The notes beneath the pieces were generated by a model, which was not told the DNA's origin, searched no databases, and saw only the letters and a list, made by a program, of their open reading frames with translations. Below are positions 35,901 to 47,600 of a stretch of DNA of 64,000 nt, one piece after another. The stretch comes from Telmatactis stephensoni. Its lineage: Eukaryota; Cnidaria; Anthozoa; Actiniaria; Isophelliidae. The stretch's first letter is position 1; each line of letters opens with the position of its first letter. Location of the stretch: assembly GCA_029948255.1 (NCBI GenBank), contig JALIZF010001355.1, positions 62,001 to 126,000 on the forward strand, read 5' to 3'. A program made the translations under genes and the position numbers.

Positions 35901-38900
35901 TATAACTACATCTTCTTCTTCCTCATCTTTGTACTTCACAGTAACGATATTTTCTGCTTTTGACACTACCACACCTGGTTGGAAGTATTGGGGCTTTCGA
36001 ACGAAGACGCGGGTCCCAACTTCGGCGCATTCTGTGGTTTTATATAGATCAAAAGTCAGTAAAGTTGTAGGAAAATTTCTTCAGAAGTAAGCTTAATATA
36101 AAGTTGTTTATTGCAATGTAGTGTTTCTCAACCTATGAAACACTGCGGCAAATTGTACCACGTATGTATGCCTTGTAAAACTCCAAATAAATACACACGT
36201 CAGGGAAACAATCAAAGCTTTGCTGGCGAAAGTTAAGACATAGAAGCGAAACTCAGTCCCCAAAAACGTACGTAAAACGTTTAATGATACATTTTATTAC
36301 CTGCCTTTTTCACTCAGTACTTTCCTATTCACCCTAGCTTGCTCAAAATTAAGCCCAAAGATATGACAATGAAAAATTCTAAAATATTGCTTGGGATTCC
36401 TGTGATCAAGACGCGGTCGCGCGAAAGCCCGTGAAATCTCGCGCATGCGCATTCGCTTTACCGCGATGTCATTGTGTGATATATAGTTTTTGAACAGACG
36501 CAGAACTCGGGTCGACTTCCTGGCCTCATGACCATGATAACATTGATTCTCAACAGGCTCAAAGTAGTGAACCTCTCAAACGAAGTTCTCAACGTTTTGC
36601 ATTTCATAGCTCAAACAGACCACAGGGCAATAATTTTGAGGAAATTCAGCTAAATTCAAGACAACAAATCACAGCGTACATCAAAGTCAATATGTTTCAA
36701 TGTGTGTCAACTACCGAGGCCACATTTTGACGTCTTCTTTGATGTCGCCAGGGCATCTGTATTTTAACACATAGTCCTCGACCAATCAGACCGTACGTAT
36801 AACAATTATTACATAATTATTTGAACTTACTGAAACAAATGGGTTCCGACCCAGTCCATCGCTCACTCTTTAAACAAGTTCTGATAATTGAACCAAAAAG
36901 GGTGTATCCAGCGTGACATTGGTAACGCACTCTTCCACCTTCCCTTTGATAATTGTGTTCCGTAAAGACTCGTCCATTCAAAGGAGACTTAAGCTGGGAA
37001 CATCGAATTTCTACAAAACAACAGAAAACACATTAGAATAGAATAGCCAGAAGATTCGGTCTCATATATTGCAAGCTGTATGTTTGCAAGCTATTTATAT
37101 GTTTTTGTTTTCCCTACATTTTGACGCCATCCGTGCATTTATTGAAGTTCAGACGCACGGAAAATCGAATCACAGTGCATAGATCAGACGCATGGAAAAA
37201 TGGAATTTATTTGTTCTATATATATATATCGGGTCAAACTGTTTCAAAAACTGTTGTACGTAACATTGCAGGGGTGGACACAAGGTAAAACTGTTGTACG
37301 TAACATTGCAGGCAAGGACACACGTTAAAACTGTTGCGCGTACTTTTGCAGATAGATTTGCGTTGTGTTTCCGGCCGGGTCTTCCGTTACCTCTGCATTG
37401 TGGAGGAGTCCCATGCCATTTTCCGTCCTCACGACACGAAATCAAATTATCCTCGATCTTTTTAAATCCAGTACGGCATTCATACAATACTTTATTACCA
37501 AAGACGAATCCCATATTAGAACCATAGGCCAGTGGTACTGCGTGGTGGACTTTTGGAGGCTCACCGCACGATATGGCTAAAATAAGAGAATTAACTCGTT
37601 TTAAAATAAGGAATAAATGATGTTTTTGCATGAAAGAATAATCTATACAATCAAAAACGACAAAAACAAACAAAGAACCAACCAACCAAACAATCAACCA
37701 ACCAACCAACAAAAAACAAGCAAACAAGCAAACAAGCAAACAAGCAAACAAGCAAACAAGCAAACAAGCAAACAAGCAAACAAGCAAACAAGCAAACAAG
37801 CAAACAAGCAAACAAGCAAACAAGCAAACAAGCAAACAAGCAAACAAGCAAACAAGCAAACAAGCAAACAAGCAAACAAGCAAACAAGCAAACAAGCAAA
37901 CAAGCAAACAAGCAAACAAGCAAACAAGCAAACAAGCAAACAAGCAAACAAGCAAAAACAAACAAACAAAGAGGAACAGGAGCTGCAAGGTTACAGAGTA
38001 GGTTCACAGCGACATTCACTACGGCAGCTTTTATTTGCATGGTGCGATAACTATACATTCCTTAGTTTAACAGCCTGTCGAATCATGCAGCAGAACAGTA
38101 GATCAACAGAACTAATTAAGTATGCCGTGTGAATAAAATGCAACCGCCGCTCAAAAGTCGCTCGAGAGTCCAACTCTATAGTGTCAACAAAACGGCGGTA
38201 TATCACGCACGGAGTATACGTACAGACTAATTGACGTTCCACTCATTTACGTTAACGCAACAAGTGTGATTTAGTAATGAGAGTTTGGTCACTGCATGCC
38301 ATTTGCGACAATAATTAAGGCAAATGTTGGACCGATTCCATAATTATAAGTCATAGTTTTCGCACTGTCCAGGTTTGTATGAGCAATACTGAAAGGCAAT
38401 TCAATTCAGTAGATAACCACAGGAAGCCCGGCTGAGGAGTGAACAGAGCGACTTATGAAATAAGTATAAGGCAAGCATAAGTTTCAAGATTTTTTTCATC
38501 AAAGTTGTTCTGTCTTACGTACGTTCACAGCGAGGTTGCGACTGGCTCCATGTTTGGTTGTCCCGACAGCGACGCGAAGATGGTCCGTTCAATACGTAGC
38601 CTCTATCACACGTAAAATGCACCGTGTCGAGGTAATTGAATTGTAGGCCAAGCCTTTTACCATTACGTGGAGTTCCAGGGTCACCGCAACTTTGAGCTGA
38701 AAAGTCATTAATAAATGCTCCGTTCAGTACAGCACGCAGGTAGAGACACTTCTTGAGTGCTGTCGGCAATTCTTAAGTTAATAGGCATAAGAATAAGCAG
38801 TATGATTTGCATGATATAGATGTGAAAACAAAACAAGCACATTGTCTTACTGAGTCTGCATGTATATTTCTTATGCTTATATTGCTACTGAAAATCACTT

Positions 38901-40499
38901 AATTAAACGATTTCGGTTTCTTTTTCTGTTTCATGTTCTTTCCTCTAATCCCTTTTAATCAATCTTTCTTTTTGAAGAAGGGATGTCTTATTTAATAAAT
39001 AGACGCCATACAGGTTCCCAGAGGTTGTCATCAAAACATTTCAACCAATCAGAGCGCGTGTAAGATTCAATGACGTCATCTATGCGTGTGTATTGTAATC
39101 ACACACGGTTCTCGACCAACCAGAGCGCGCGTAATATACGAATTATTATTCAAAACGTTGTAGACGCCCTTACAGGTTCCTCGAGGTCGTCTAGGATTAT
39201 ATTTTTAGAGACGCTCTTTTATTTTTCAATTTAGTGTTATGTTATTCTTGCATTTGATTTGATTTTAAAAAGGAAAGAATGACTGCAATGGCAATGGGAA
39301 TTTTCTTCTTACCTAAGCACTTCACACGGACATCAGACCAATGACCGTCCTCTTTACATCTACTGATGAAAGGTGGTGTTCCAGCTCTGTAATACCCAGG
39401 TTGACATGCCATCATAGCAAACGACCCCACAGTTTTGTTCCTCACTATAGCATATCCATGACGCGGGGGTAGTGGATCGTTGTCACAGGTTATAACTAAA
39501 ATAAAGGGTACAATTACATTTATTTATAAACATTCCTATTTCTGCGATATTCATATTTCCGCAATATTCATATTTCTGCGACATTCATATTATTACGACA
39601 AAAGGTATCCCGAGTGAACGCGTATAGAGCGTCATATTACATAAACTCACTTTTGTCGTCACAAGTTATAACTAAAACAAAGGGTACAATAACATTAATT
39701 TAGAAACATTCATTTTTAATATTACTGCGCAACAAGGTATCCCGAGTAAACGCGTATAGAAACTCACTTAAGGTGGCAAGGGTCCCTCGCCCCACTAGAC
39801 CGAACCCTCTTGCTAATCCAAACATTTCTAAAAAGCCCTACTGGGCTAAAAACCGTTTCAGTACTCAAGGAAGCACATTCCAGTGACAGCCCGATATTAC
39901 CCAATGCCAAGATAAACAGGAAATAGCGTCACTAAAGGTCACAGCAACAATTTCCCTCTAGAGTACCCTTAGTTTTTTGATAAAATTTCTCGTTGTTACC
40001 CCACAGGTTTTAGTATTTTTACCCTCTATCCCAAGGGTTTTTTGCGTCCTCCCCCACAGTATCTACTGTCCGTCTTACACCTATCCTATCGAAAGTGACA
40101 TCCTCATACGTCTTTAGTGAATACAGATATAAGAACAGATTATAATGCGCAGTTGAATTTGCAGGTCTTTATATTAGAGGATATATGTTTAAACTACCGA
40201 AACAAAGTGATTGTATCATTGACGCTTCCGAACCAATTGACCAAGGGTAGCAACCAAGTTACTATGCATAAGATTGATCATTATAGCTCTAATTGAACCT
40301 AAACAGCTCGAATAAAGTCCAAATCCAAAAAGAATCAATAGTGCAATATGTTCGCCCATAATGAAGAATGAATCAAAACATTGATAAACATTTACCAGTA
40401 GCCCTTACTTGGCCTACCTGAAGAACGCTTTTGAAGCATTCCAGTTTTCGCACAGACCATAAAAATCATCCAAAAGATGACAAATTTTGTGTTAACCAT
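29993..40499 (-). CDS. Secreted sushi/Tudor-like/Kazal/Kunitz/NTR multidomain protein
   Basis: Twelve coding exons, 5' to 3': 40418-40499, 39313-39495, 38523-38696, 37391-37576, 36831-37010, 35666-36031, 35020-35196, 34029-34208, 33284-33508, 32306-32470, 31113-31175, 29993-30348. Every junction is phase 1 and the frame is 778 aa. Order: signal peptide (1 to about 22); sushi domains at 28-88, 89-146, 147-208 and 209-268; a double Tudor-like segment at 269-390; sushi at 391-449 and 450-509; follistatin-type plus Kazal at 510-584 (VCGSDGMSYNSLC); Kunitz at 585-639 (six Cys, Arg at the P1 position after the second Cys); NTR at 640-778 (six Cys, DCACPRLPLRKKF). Sushi and NTR domains mediate binding; Kazal and Kunitz usually inhibit serine proteases. 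WFIKKN proteins share the follistatin/Kazal-Kunitz-NTR core but start with WAP and Ig domains. Extracellular protease or growth-factor control is inference. Confidence 0.92.
30922..31064. repeat. Foldback element, arms ggtaacaggactccg
   Basis: Palindromic repeats of ccaatt/aattgg words with taatcatac arms, in the last intron of the multidomain gene. It is preceded at 30660-30735 by a short attggacagttg tandem repeat. Confidence 0.65.
33020..33200. repeat. SINE-like repeat (partner at 52690-52830)
   Basis: Shares ccatcagtgctccgttttaa and aagctacac words with 52690-52830. On the minus strand it has tRNA-like boxes (ggcacagatggttagtgcg and gtcctgagttccatcccc). Confidence 0.6.
33660..33990. repeat. 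Purine-rich GGAA/GAAA tract
   Basis: About 330 bp almost purely A and G on the plus strand, in the intron between the second-last sushi and Kazal exons. Long open frames here are composition artefacts. Confidence 0.85.
34855..35014. repeat. Foldback element touching a splice donor
   Basis: Arms gaggctttgcaccatcacg and cgtgatggtgcaaagcctc. The right end stops five bases from exon 35020-35196, so on the minus strand the donor reads ACAG then gtattg then the transposon end. Confidence 0.8.
35362..35590. repeat. 42-bp tandem repeat, about 5.5 copies
   Basis: Unit contains gttgcaccgtgtgtccaccc followed by ctacaatgttgcgcgcaac. Related words occur at 37260-37350, 48530-48600 and 59381-59664, suggesting expansion from the interior of a transposon. 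Confidence 0.85.
35666..36031 (-). other. Tudor-like double-repeat exon of the multidomain gene
   Basis: A 366-bp phase 1-1 exon of 121 codons with two similar halves. The first is VGTRVFVRKPQYFQPGVVVS with a following VTVKYKD; the second is VGSRVLALNPRLSHFMFATV with a following FVVRYDG. This looks like tandem Tudor-type beta barrels of the DUF4537 kind, a call from pattern only. It interrupts the sushi array and has only two cysteines, unlike its neighbours. Confidence 0.6.
37717..37956. repeat. Octamer minisatellite (caaacaag)n, about 30 copies
   Basis: Near-perfect 8-bp unit over 240 bp in the intron before the third sushi exon. The unit has no stop codon in any frame of either strand as read here, so spurious long frames arise. 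Confidence 0.95.
39489..39760. repeat. Local duplications around the first sushi exon acceptor
   Basis: ttataactaaaataaagggt at 39490 recurs as ttataactaaaacaaagggt at 39666. The segment aaggtatcccgagtgaacgc at about 39603 recurs about 131 bp further right. Confidence 0.8.
39651..39671 (-). other. Candidate 21-nt microexon in the multidomain gene
   Basis: On the minus strand, tttgttttag precedes 21 nt that are followed by gtgagttt. The piece is a copy of the true exon 2 start and is phase 1-1, adding seven residues (ITCDDK plus one split codon) without shifting frame. Confidence 0.35.
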
Positions 40500-41684
40500 C
40501 TTTTTGAAGAAAGCAAAGCAAGGAAAGTAAGTGTAATCCTACAAAAATGCTCAACTTAGCCAGTCAATGTTGGACCCATTCAAGGCGGTTAACCCTTTGC
40601 ATCTGTAATATTCTGACCTTGTTTCAGTTTTGGCTGATCAATGATTGATATTTGGCAATAAAAGCGTTATTCTACAACTTGACAAGAAATTGAAAGTACT
40701 TGAACTCAAAACTCCGTAAACAAAAGTATAAGAACTAAAAGAAAAAATAGAGAAATAGAATTATGAAAATGATGGGCTTGTTTTGTCTTGATTTGCCAAG
40801 ACTGGCAAATTCCTTCCCCAAGGTTAAAGTCACGAATCAAATTCCTGGCTGCTATTGAGCAGGAGGACAGTTAATTTCATACACGCAGCAGCTTGTCCGT
40901 TGGAATGTTGCTAATTGCTCTACTCCCTGACCTTAGTTAAGTTAGCTTTTCCTGCTTTTCATATGATATCATATTTCCTATGAATCGTGCTTAAATACGT
41001 TTTAATCCTATTCTGAGAAAAACAGGAACTTATATATCTGTCGAAACTGGAACACATAGCGACAAAGGTTGAGGGGGTTGGGGTGGGGTCGCGGTAGGGG
41101 GCGCAGCCAAGGAAAATAATAATATTCCATTTATTGTAGAAATTTCCTTGCAAAGTGTAAATTCCTGTACGTTTGTTCGGCGAAATTTCTTTGGATTGGG
41201 CTCGCATTTTGAAAGAAGGTTTCGATCTCTATTCAAATTAAAGCCATGCATTAACATTATTAAATCAAATTAAAACACTAGGCAAACTGTGTGTTACTAA
41301 CCAGGGGGGATTCTAAAATTACACAAAGACGCTTCTAATATTCCTCCCACCCCTCCCTGCCTTCCTGCCTTGTCCCCCGGATATCCAGACGTCCTGCTTT
41401 GCTGAATGAAATCTGATTTCCACCGGGTATCCATCAACTGGTCGGCCCTGCAACGTAATCTAACAGGTCACTACTGAGGGTTTATGTAACTCCATTAAGA
41501 TTGTACCCTGCCCTGTTGATTGCTGAGAGAAAGCTGGGAAAGAGCCAAAGCCAGTTGCAGTCCAATACTTGGAAATATAATACAGAGCTGACAGCAAGAA
41601 ACGTCTCCCGATTAACTTCCTTCATGATTTGATCAATCGAAGGCTAAAGAAACCAAACGACTTAGTATACAGCTTGGAGTTAAT
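40500..41684. promoter_or_regulatory. Divergent intergenic region, multidomain gene and factor B
   Basis: 1,185 bp separate the two start codons, which face away from each other. It must hold both promoters. TATA-like words near the factor B side include atataatac (about 41576) and gtatac (41667). I see no repeat filling the space. Confidence 0.5.
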
Positions 41685-44600
41685 ATGCAGCTAGTATTTG
41701 TAAGTATATTGATTTAATGAGTCACGTAATTCAACATCACAAGTCACGAAGCTTACGCGAACCAGAGTTTGTGGATACGATTCGTCATTTACTCGTTCAA
41801 TTCGGAACAACTAGTCCAATCGGCAAGTACAGTGTACCAGAAATCCTCAACCAAAAATTGAAGCATACCTAACAATTAATTTGCCTACAAGGGGAAATCC
41901 CGTCACATGAATGTCATTTTTGACTAAAGGAAACTATAGTATATAGCCCCAAATAACTCATAGAATGTATAATAGTTATACAATTGTTTTGAGTGGAATA
42001 CCCCACGAGTCACTTAATATATTTTCCAGTATACTATTTTTGGTCATGAGAAACCATTTCTTCAAACAAGACCATTGAAAGTTACGTCCTCTTAATAAGG
42101 CTCTTGACAAATTTCCAATTAAGCTTGTGATAGGCTTAGTGTCCGCATCCCCTTAATAGAATAGTCCATTGAAACATGTTGAAAAGAGGCTCGATTTATA
42201 GAAAATATATGAAGGAAATTTGGGGACCTGGATCCGCTTTGCAGGGTGTCTGCTTAATACATAGGTCCGCTTAATAGAGATACCACAGTTGAAGAAATGA
42301 TTTATATTTCGGGTAAACTCAAGTTGAAATTTCTGATCGCTTTTCTACAGACTGATAAAATAATTATTACTATTATTGAATATAATGACATGTAATTTTC
42401 AATTCTTGGTAATCGGTATTTCTTCTTTACTTTGACAGGGTCACGCATTCATCTGCATTGCGTTATCTTACATAGGTACCGTTGTATCAGCCCCAGGTAT
42501 GTGGACCATGTAGTGTTCTTTTGACGCACCGTCTGATATTGTAGTAAATGGTGGAAAAGGTGCAGGATTATGGAGTAGGATTGTAGACAACGTATATGGA
42601 ATGGGTTATTAGTGTGTTGGCAGTGGCTCTTGATCCCTTCCCATCAATCTCCAGTTTAACTCACGGACTGTGCATAGCTGGGCATCAACAACACCATTTT
42701 TAGCATGAACACACTTAAAACATGTTACATTTTCGACGCCACACTAGAGGTGGCACTTATGCACACGCAGTACCAGTTTAACTCACGGACGGTGCATAGC
42801 TGGGCGTCAACAACACCATTTCTAGCATGAACACACTTAAAACATGTTACATTTTCGACGCCACACTAGAGTTGGCACTTATGCACACGCAGTATTCTAG
42901 TATGTCGTTTTACTTCTGCGATCACCCGCGCAAGAGCTTTGGAGATGATCCGAATCCCGTTATATCATTGCGCGTACACAAATTTAGTGTGTGAATGTTG
43001 CGTCCGATTGATAGAGTAGATTTCGTATGACTGTGAAAACGGCAACGCACGGTCACGGCACGGTTACGGTAGGAATTTCGAATGATTTTATAGGCATTAC
43101 GGCACTGACACAGCCACGGTACGGCGCGGTCCGTTTCACACTCATACGGAATAAGCTTTCTCTACATATATCTCCTAACAAAGTGTTATAAACATATTAA
43201 ATATATTTTTCTTTTGGTAGTCACAAATGTTTCCAATCGAACATGCGAAAGTGTTGTACGAGATCTCGTTAAAAATCCACCGCCCAACACCAAGGTCTAT
43301 CTACGCCAGCCTGTGAGAAAATATGTACATGCAAGATATCGGTGTGCTAAAGGTGCTATTATGGCTAACGGCAGAACCTCAGCCACAAGAAAGTGTAAAA
43401 ACGGGAAAATTATTGGAAAGAAAGTTGAATGCAAACGTAAGTAACGTGAAATAACTGACTTCGATGACTCGACTTCTTCTCGTGGTGTACTTTTTTGTTT
43501 TCACCACATTTTGACGTCATCTGAGCATCTATCAGAGTACAGACGTACAGAAAAATGGAATCTATTTGTGTGCCTCCCCTTTTTCTTCTTCCTCTTTGTC
43601 TTCTTTGTCTTCTTCTTTTGCTATATTGTGTTCAGTGGCGTTCTAAAATTTCCTACAATTACAAATAAAACTAGCGTAAAAATGCAGAACTAAAAGATTT
43701 GCTCATCTCACAGGTATTTTTTGTGGCAAGCCTAATCCCATTCCACACACACATTTCAACGGGACAACATTTACGTATCAAAGCAAGGTCAGGTACACAT
43801 GTGATAAAGGCTACAAACTTGAAGGCAGATCATGGAGAACTTGTAAACGTAATGGAAAATGGACGAAAAAGCCTAAATGCGTTGGTGAGTAACGTTAGTA
43901 TTTTTTCCGTACTAATATATTGGGCTTCCTGTGGTTAAGGTCGGGGAGAAGAAAGAAGAAAGGAAAAGGGCAATCTTTTATAATTCTTTTTATCTATCCC
44001 CAAATATCTCCAGTTCAGGATTAGTAATACAGACAGCTCAACAGCAGAGATTGTATTTGACTTTCTAGGGATATCAGAAGAAAATAACCTATTATGCCCA
44101 CAGGCTTTCTGGAAGAGGGGAATTAGGGTGGTAGCTCGAGTCTAGGTTTAACTCTGCATATTACCCAGAAGGCCTTTGCAAGTTTTATGGTCATCAAACG
44201 AGGCTTACCAGGTCTACTCCTCCTTTTGGTACAAAAGCTGTAGAAAAGTTCATTGAAAAGGGCTAATGCTCGGTGTAAAAACCAAAAGCCGTAATGGTAA
44301 AACATTGCGCCTAAAATGTTTTAAAAATATAGATAACATTGATGTTCAATCGATGATTGTCTGTCTACAATAGGCAAAAATAAATCACTTATTCAAACGA
44401 AATGAAGTGTTAGGATAGAACGAGACATACAATGGAAGTTTTTACACCGAGGTAAACCTAGAGAGGTTACATGGGCTTCTTTTTTGCTCGGTTTTCTCCT
44501 TGGACCGCTCACATTAATTACTTACAAACGCGCGCACCGTTCGAAGAAGACCTACAATGAACAACAGTGAGCTCATTTCGGCCAGGTCGTTCCGCGAACT

Positions 44601-47600
44601 CAAAGAGAAATCATTGAAAGCCATGCATAAAAAACTCTCACGATACATGTCCACTTTTGCCGTGCAATCCAGTAAAGAAAAATTCGGTCACATATTGGAG
44701 AAATTACTAGAACAAAATTTGCATACAATTTGCATGCATATTAATGCAATTTAAGAGGGGATTTTTTTCAAGTTCGAGCAGTGAACGACAAAAACTCCTG
44801 AGTTGAAGAATAGCTGTTGTACAGAATTAAAATCATTTCTGTCAGAAAGTTTAAGTTGTTTGTAAGTAGTTTTGGCCGATGAAAGTTGAATCAAAGTGTT
44901 AATCCAAAACGAAAATTTGGATCAAAAATGAGGTTTAGGCCTTCATTTGCTCATTTGCTGTATGTTTTCTTTAAATTCAGCTTGAAAAAGCTTAATCCCA
45001 ACACAACATCAAGAAAAAGTCTTGTACAATTCAAAAATCTGTTTTAAACAGGTATTTTATCTTGGTACATCAGTTTTTAACCGGTAGAAAAAGGATTTGA
45101 GTGTTAATCCAGAACGAAAATTTGGATTAAAACTCACACGAAGGTCTAGTTTTTGGCGCTGTTCGCCATTATTGCTCGTCATTGAAAAAAATCTCCTCTT
45201 AATATTTAAAAAAACACCCAAAGATCACAAAAAAAGCTGAAATCTAAGCGTTAAGAACACCGAGAAAGAAAGTAGGAGGAAAAAGAAAACGAAAAAAAGA
45301 AAAAAAAGAAAAGTATTCTGACCTTCACAGGACTCGAACCTGTAACCCTCAAATCGGTACCCCCGGAATTGGAGAGAAGATTTACTAGATTTACTAGAAT
45401 TACTAGATAAAAAGGGGAAAAAATTAAATTTTGGGACGATTCTCCCGAGACATTCATAGAAGCTGAGACATCGAATCGACTTACGTTACGGATGAAGATT
45501 TCGGCCCCATCCACGCTATCCCGGTGCTACATAAAACAGTTGTCTTAGCCCGAAGGCCAGGGAGGGAGACGATATCCGGACCCTAATCCATACCTTTAGA
45601 TATCACCTTAGACCGCTGCGCTACCTAGACACTTAATAATTATGATGTCTAATTGGGGTAGTCTATTCGGCGAAGTTTCATTGTGATGCTAATAGGACTG
45701 TCCCAAACCCTTGGGGAAATAGGAGAACCAATCAAATTCCAGTAATCGCAAGAATGAATAAATAAACAGGGAGTAAATAGAATAAGTATTTTCAACATGG
45801 ATAATTTAGTTCTTAGTTTGTTGATTCTACGTCGAGTAAGCCCATACAGTTCATCTCGACTAAAACACAATGTATATTAAAGCCCTACGGGCTCGGTCCG
45901 CTCTGTCAAGACCTCCTTATAATTATGATAATTTCCCGTAATAACTGCGCTCTTGGTTAATAATAAGTAACTATTAACTCCAAATCTTACTGGGCTACCT
46001 GTGGTAGAGCGAGCAAGTGTACAAAAGTACCCAGATGGCCTTTACTCCTCGTAGCCCAAGTGAACGCTATTGTAGTATTGAATATTATGAAAAACAAAGA
46101 ATTGAAGTCGTTTGAAAGTTGACTGGGACGCATTCTAAAAATAGCCCAAATGTTGGGCAACACGTTACATTTGGTTGTCCAAGGTTTTTATAGAAGCGCG
46201 CAATCACCTTGGCTTGATTTTTAAATGGTTAAATCAATGGCGCTTTTTTGTATTTAATCTTGGGTTAGCGCAAATCCTCTTTGGCTAAACTCGGCCCTAG
46301 TGTTGCTCTACTTTCAAGGAATATTTATAGGAAACACTGTTATCGAATCACTCTCAGATGACTTGCTGTAAGCGCGCAAAGTATCCACTTTGACGTATTT
46401 TTCTTGGGGTTTTAGAACTTCGGTGTAAAATAAGCAAGTCTGTGCGTATTCGTCATGGAACGATCAACACAACAGACCCTGAGTACAAAATTGGAGCCAC
46501 TCTGTTATTCACGTGCGATAATGGATATGAACTTGATGGTGACGGTGTTGCAATTGAGTGCTTGGGAAAAAAGTGGAGTTCTTATATGCTACCTTACTGC
46601 AAGCGTAAGTAATTATTCTAAAACACCAAAGCTGGCTACCATGCATGTTTATATCAGAGGACAGAGACATGGCCCGCATCAAAATGTCGAAAACTATTTT
46701 ATAAAAGCAATATAAAAAATGATCGCTTATGTCTCTGTACTGTGATATAAACACTCTGGAAGATGTAGAGCACTCGAAAAGAAAGGGAAACACTCGGCTA
46801 CGCCTCGTGTTCCTAATCTTGCTTTTCTCTTGCTCTACATCTTCCATCGTGTTTATATCACAGTACAGAGACATGCGCGCGCGTTTTATATTCCTTAAAT
46901 AAAAATGATCGCTTATGTCTCTGGTATCTCTGTACTGTGATTTAAACACTCTGAAAGATGTAGTGCACTCGAAAAGTAAGAGAAACAATCTTGCGTTTTT
47001 GCTCTACACCTCTCATTGTGTTTATATATCACAGTACAAAGCTAGAATATGTGTGCACGTTTCGTATTACCAGAAACCGGTAAAATATAGGACGTGGAAT
47101 CTTTGAACAATTTTTGATAATTTTTATCATCAAACTATTAAACTTTTCTTCCAAAATGTAAAAAATAATGGGTTATATAAGGACTTTAGATAAAACGCTC
47201 TAGCATAAAAGCGACCTGAGTGCATGATGTTATGTATCATTTGTTTTATCTTACACAGCGATTGCTTGTCCCGACCCATCAAAACACCACATAAATGGCC
47301 GGTTTAATGGCCGAAACTTTAGAGTTGGTCAAAGCGTTAAGTTTTTCTGCAATTCTGGACTCAAGTTAATTGGATCCAATAAACGCACATGTCTTCCAAA
47401 CAAACTGTGGAGTGGAACCACGACGGTGTGCGACGACGGAAGTAAGTCACAGTTGGACCTATTTATGCATAGTGTTTAGAGAATTAACTCTGAGTTCCCT
47501 TATCATCTCAACATATGCAGCGTATATACGTATACGTAGGCAACGTATATATTCAACCGTACCGTTACGACTGTATTTATACATTTTAGCACTTTGTGTA

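Noticed and set aside
37617..38132. Gln/Asn/Lys-rich or Cys/Leu-rich long frames
   Set aside because: They are octamer minisatellite artefacts on both strands.
46509..46988. 159-codon minus-strand frame opposite a factor B sushi exon
   Set aside because: It is antisense to a confirmed exon plus palindromic repeats; no domain.
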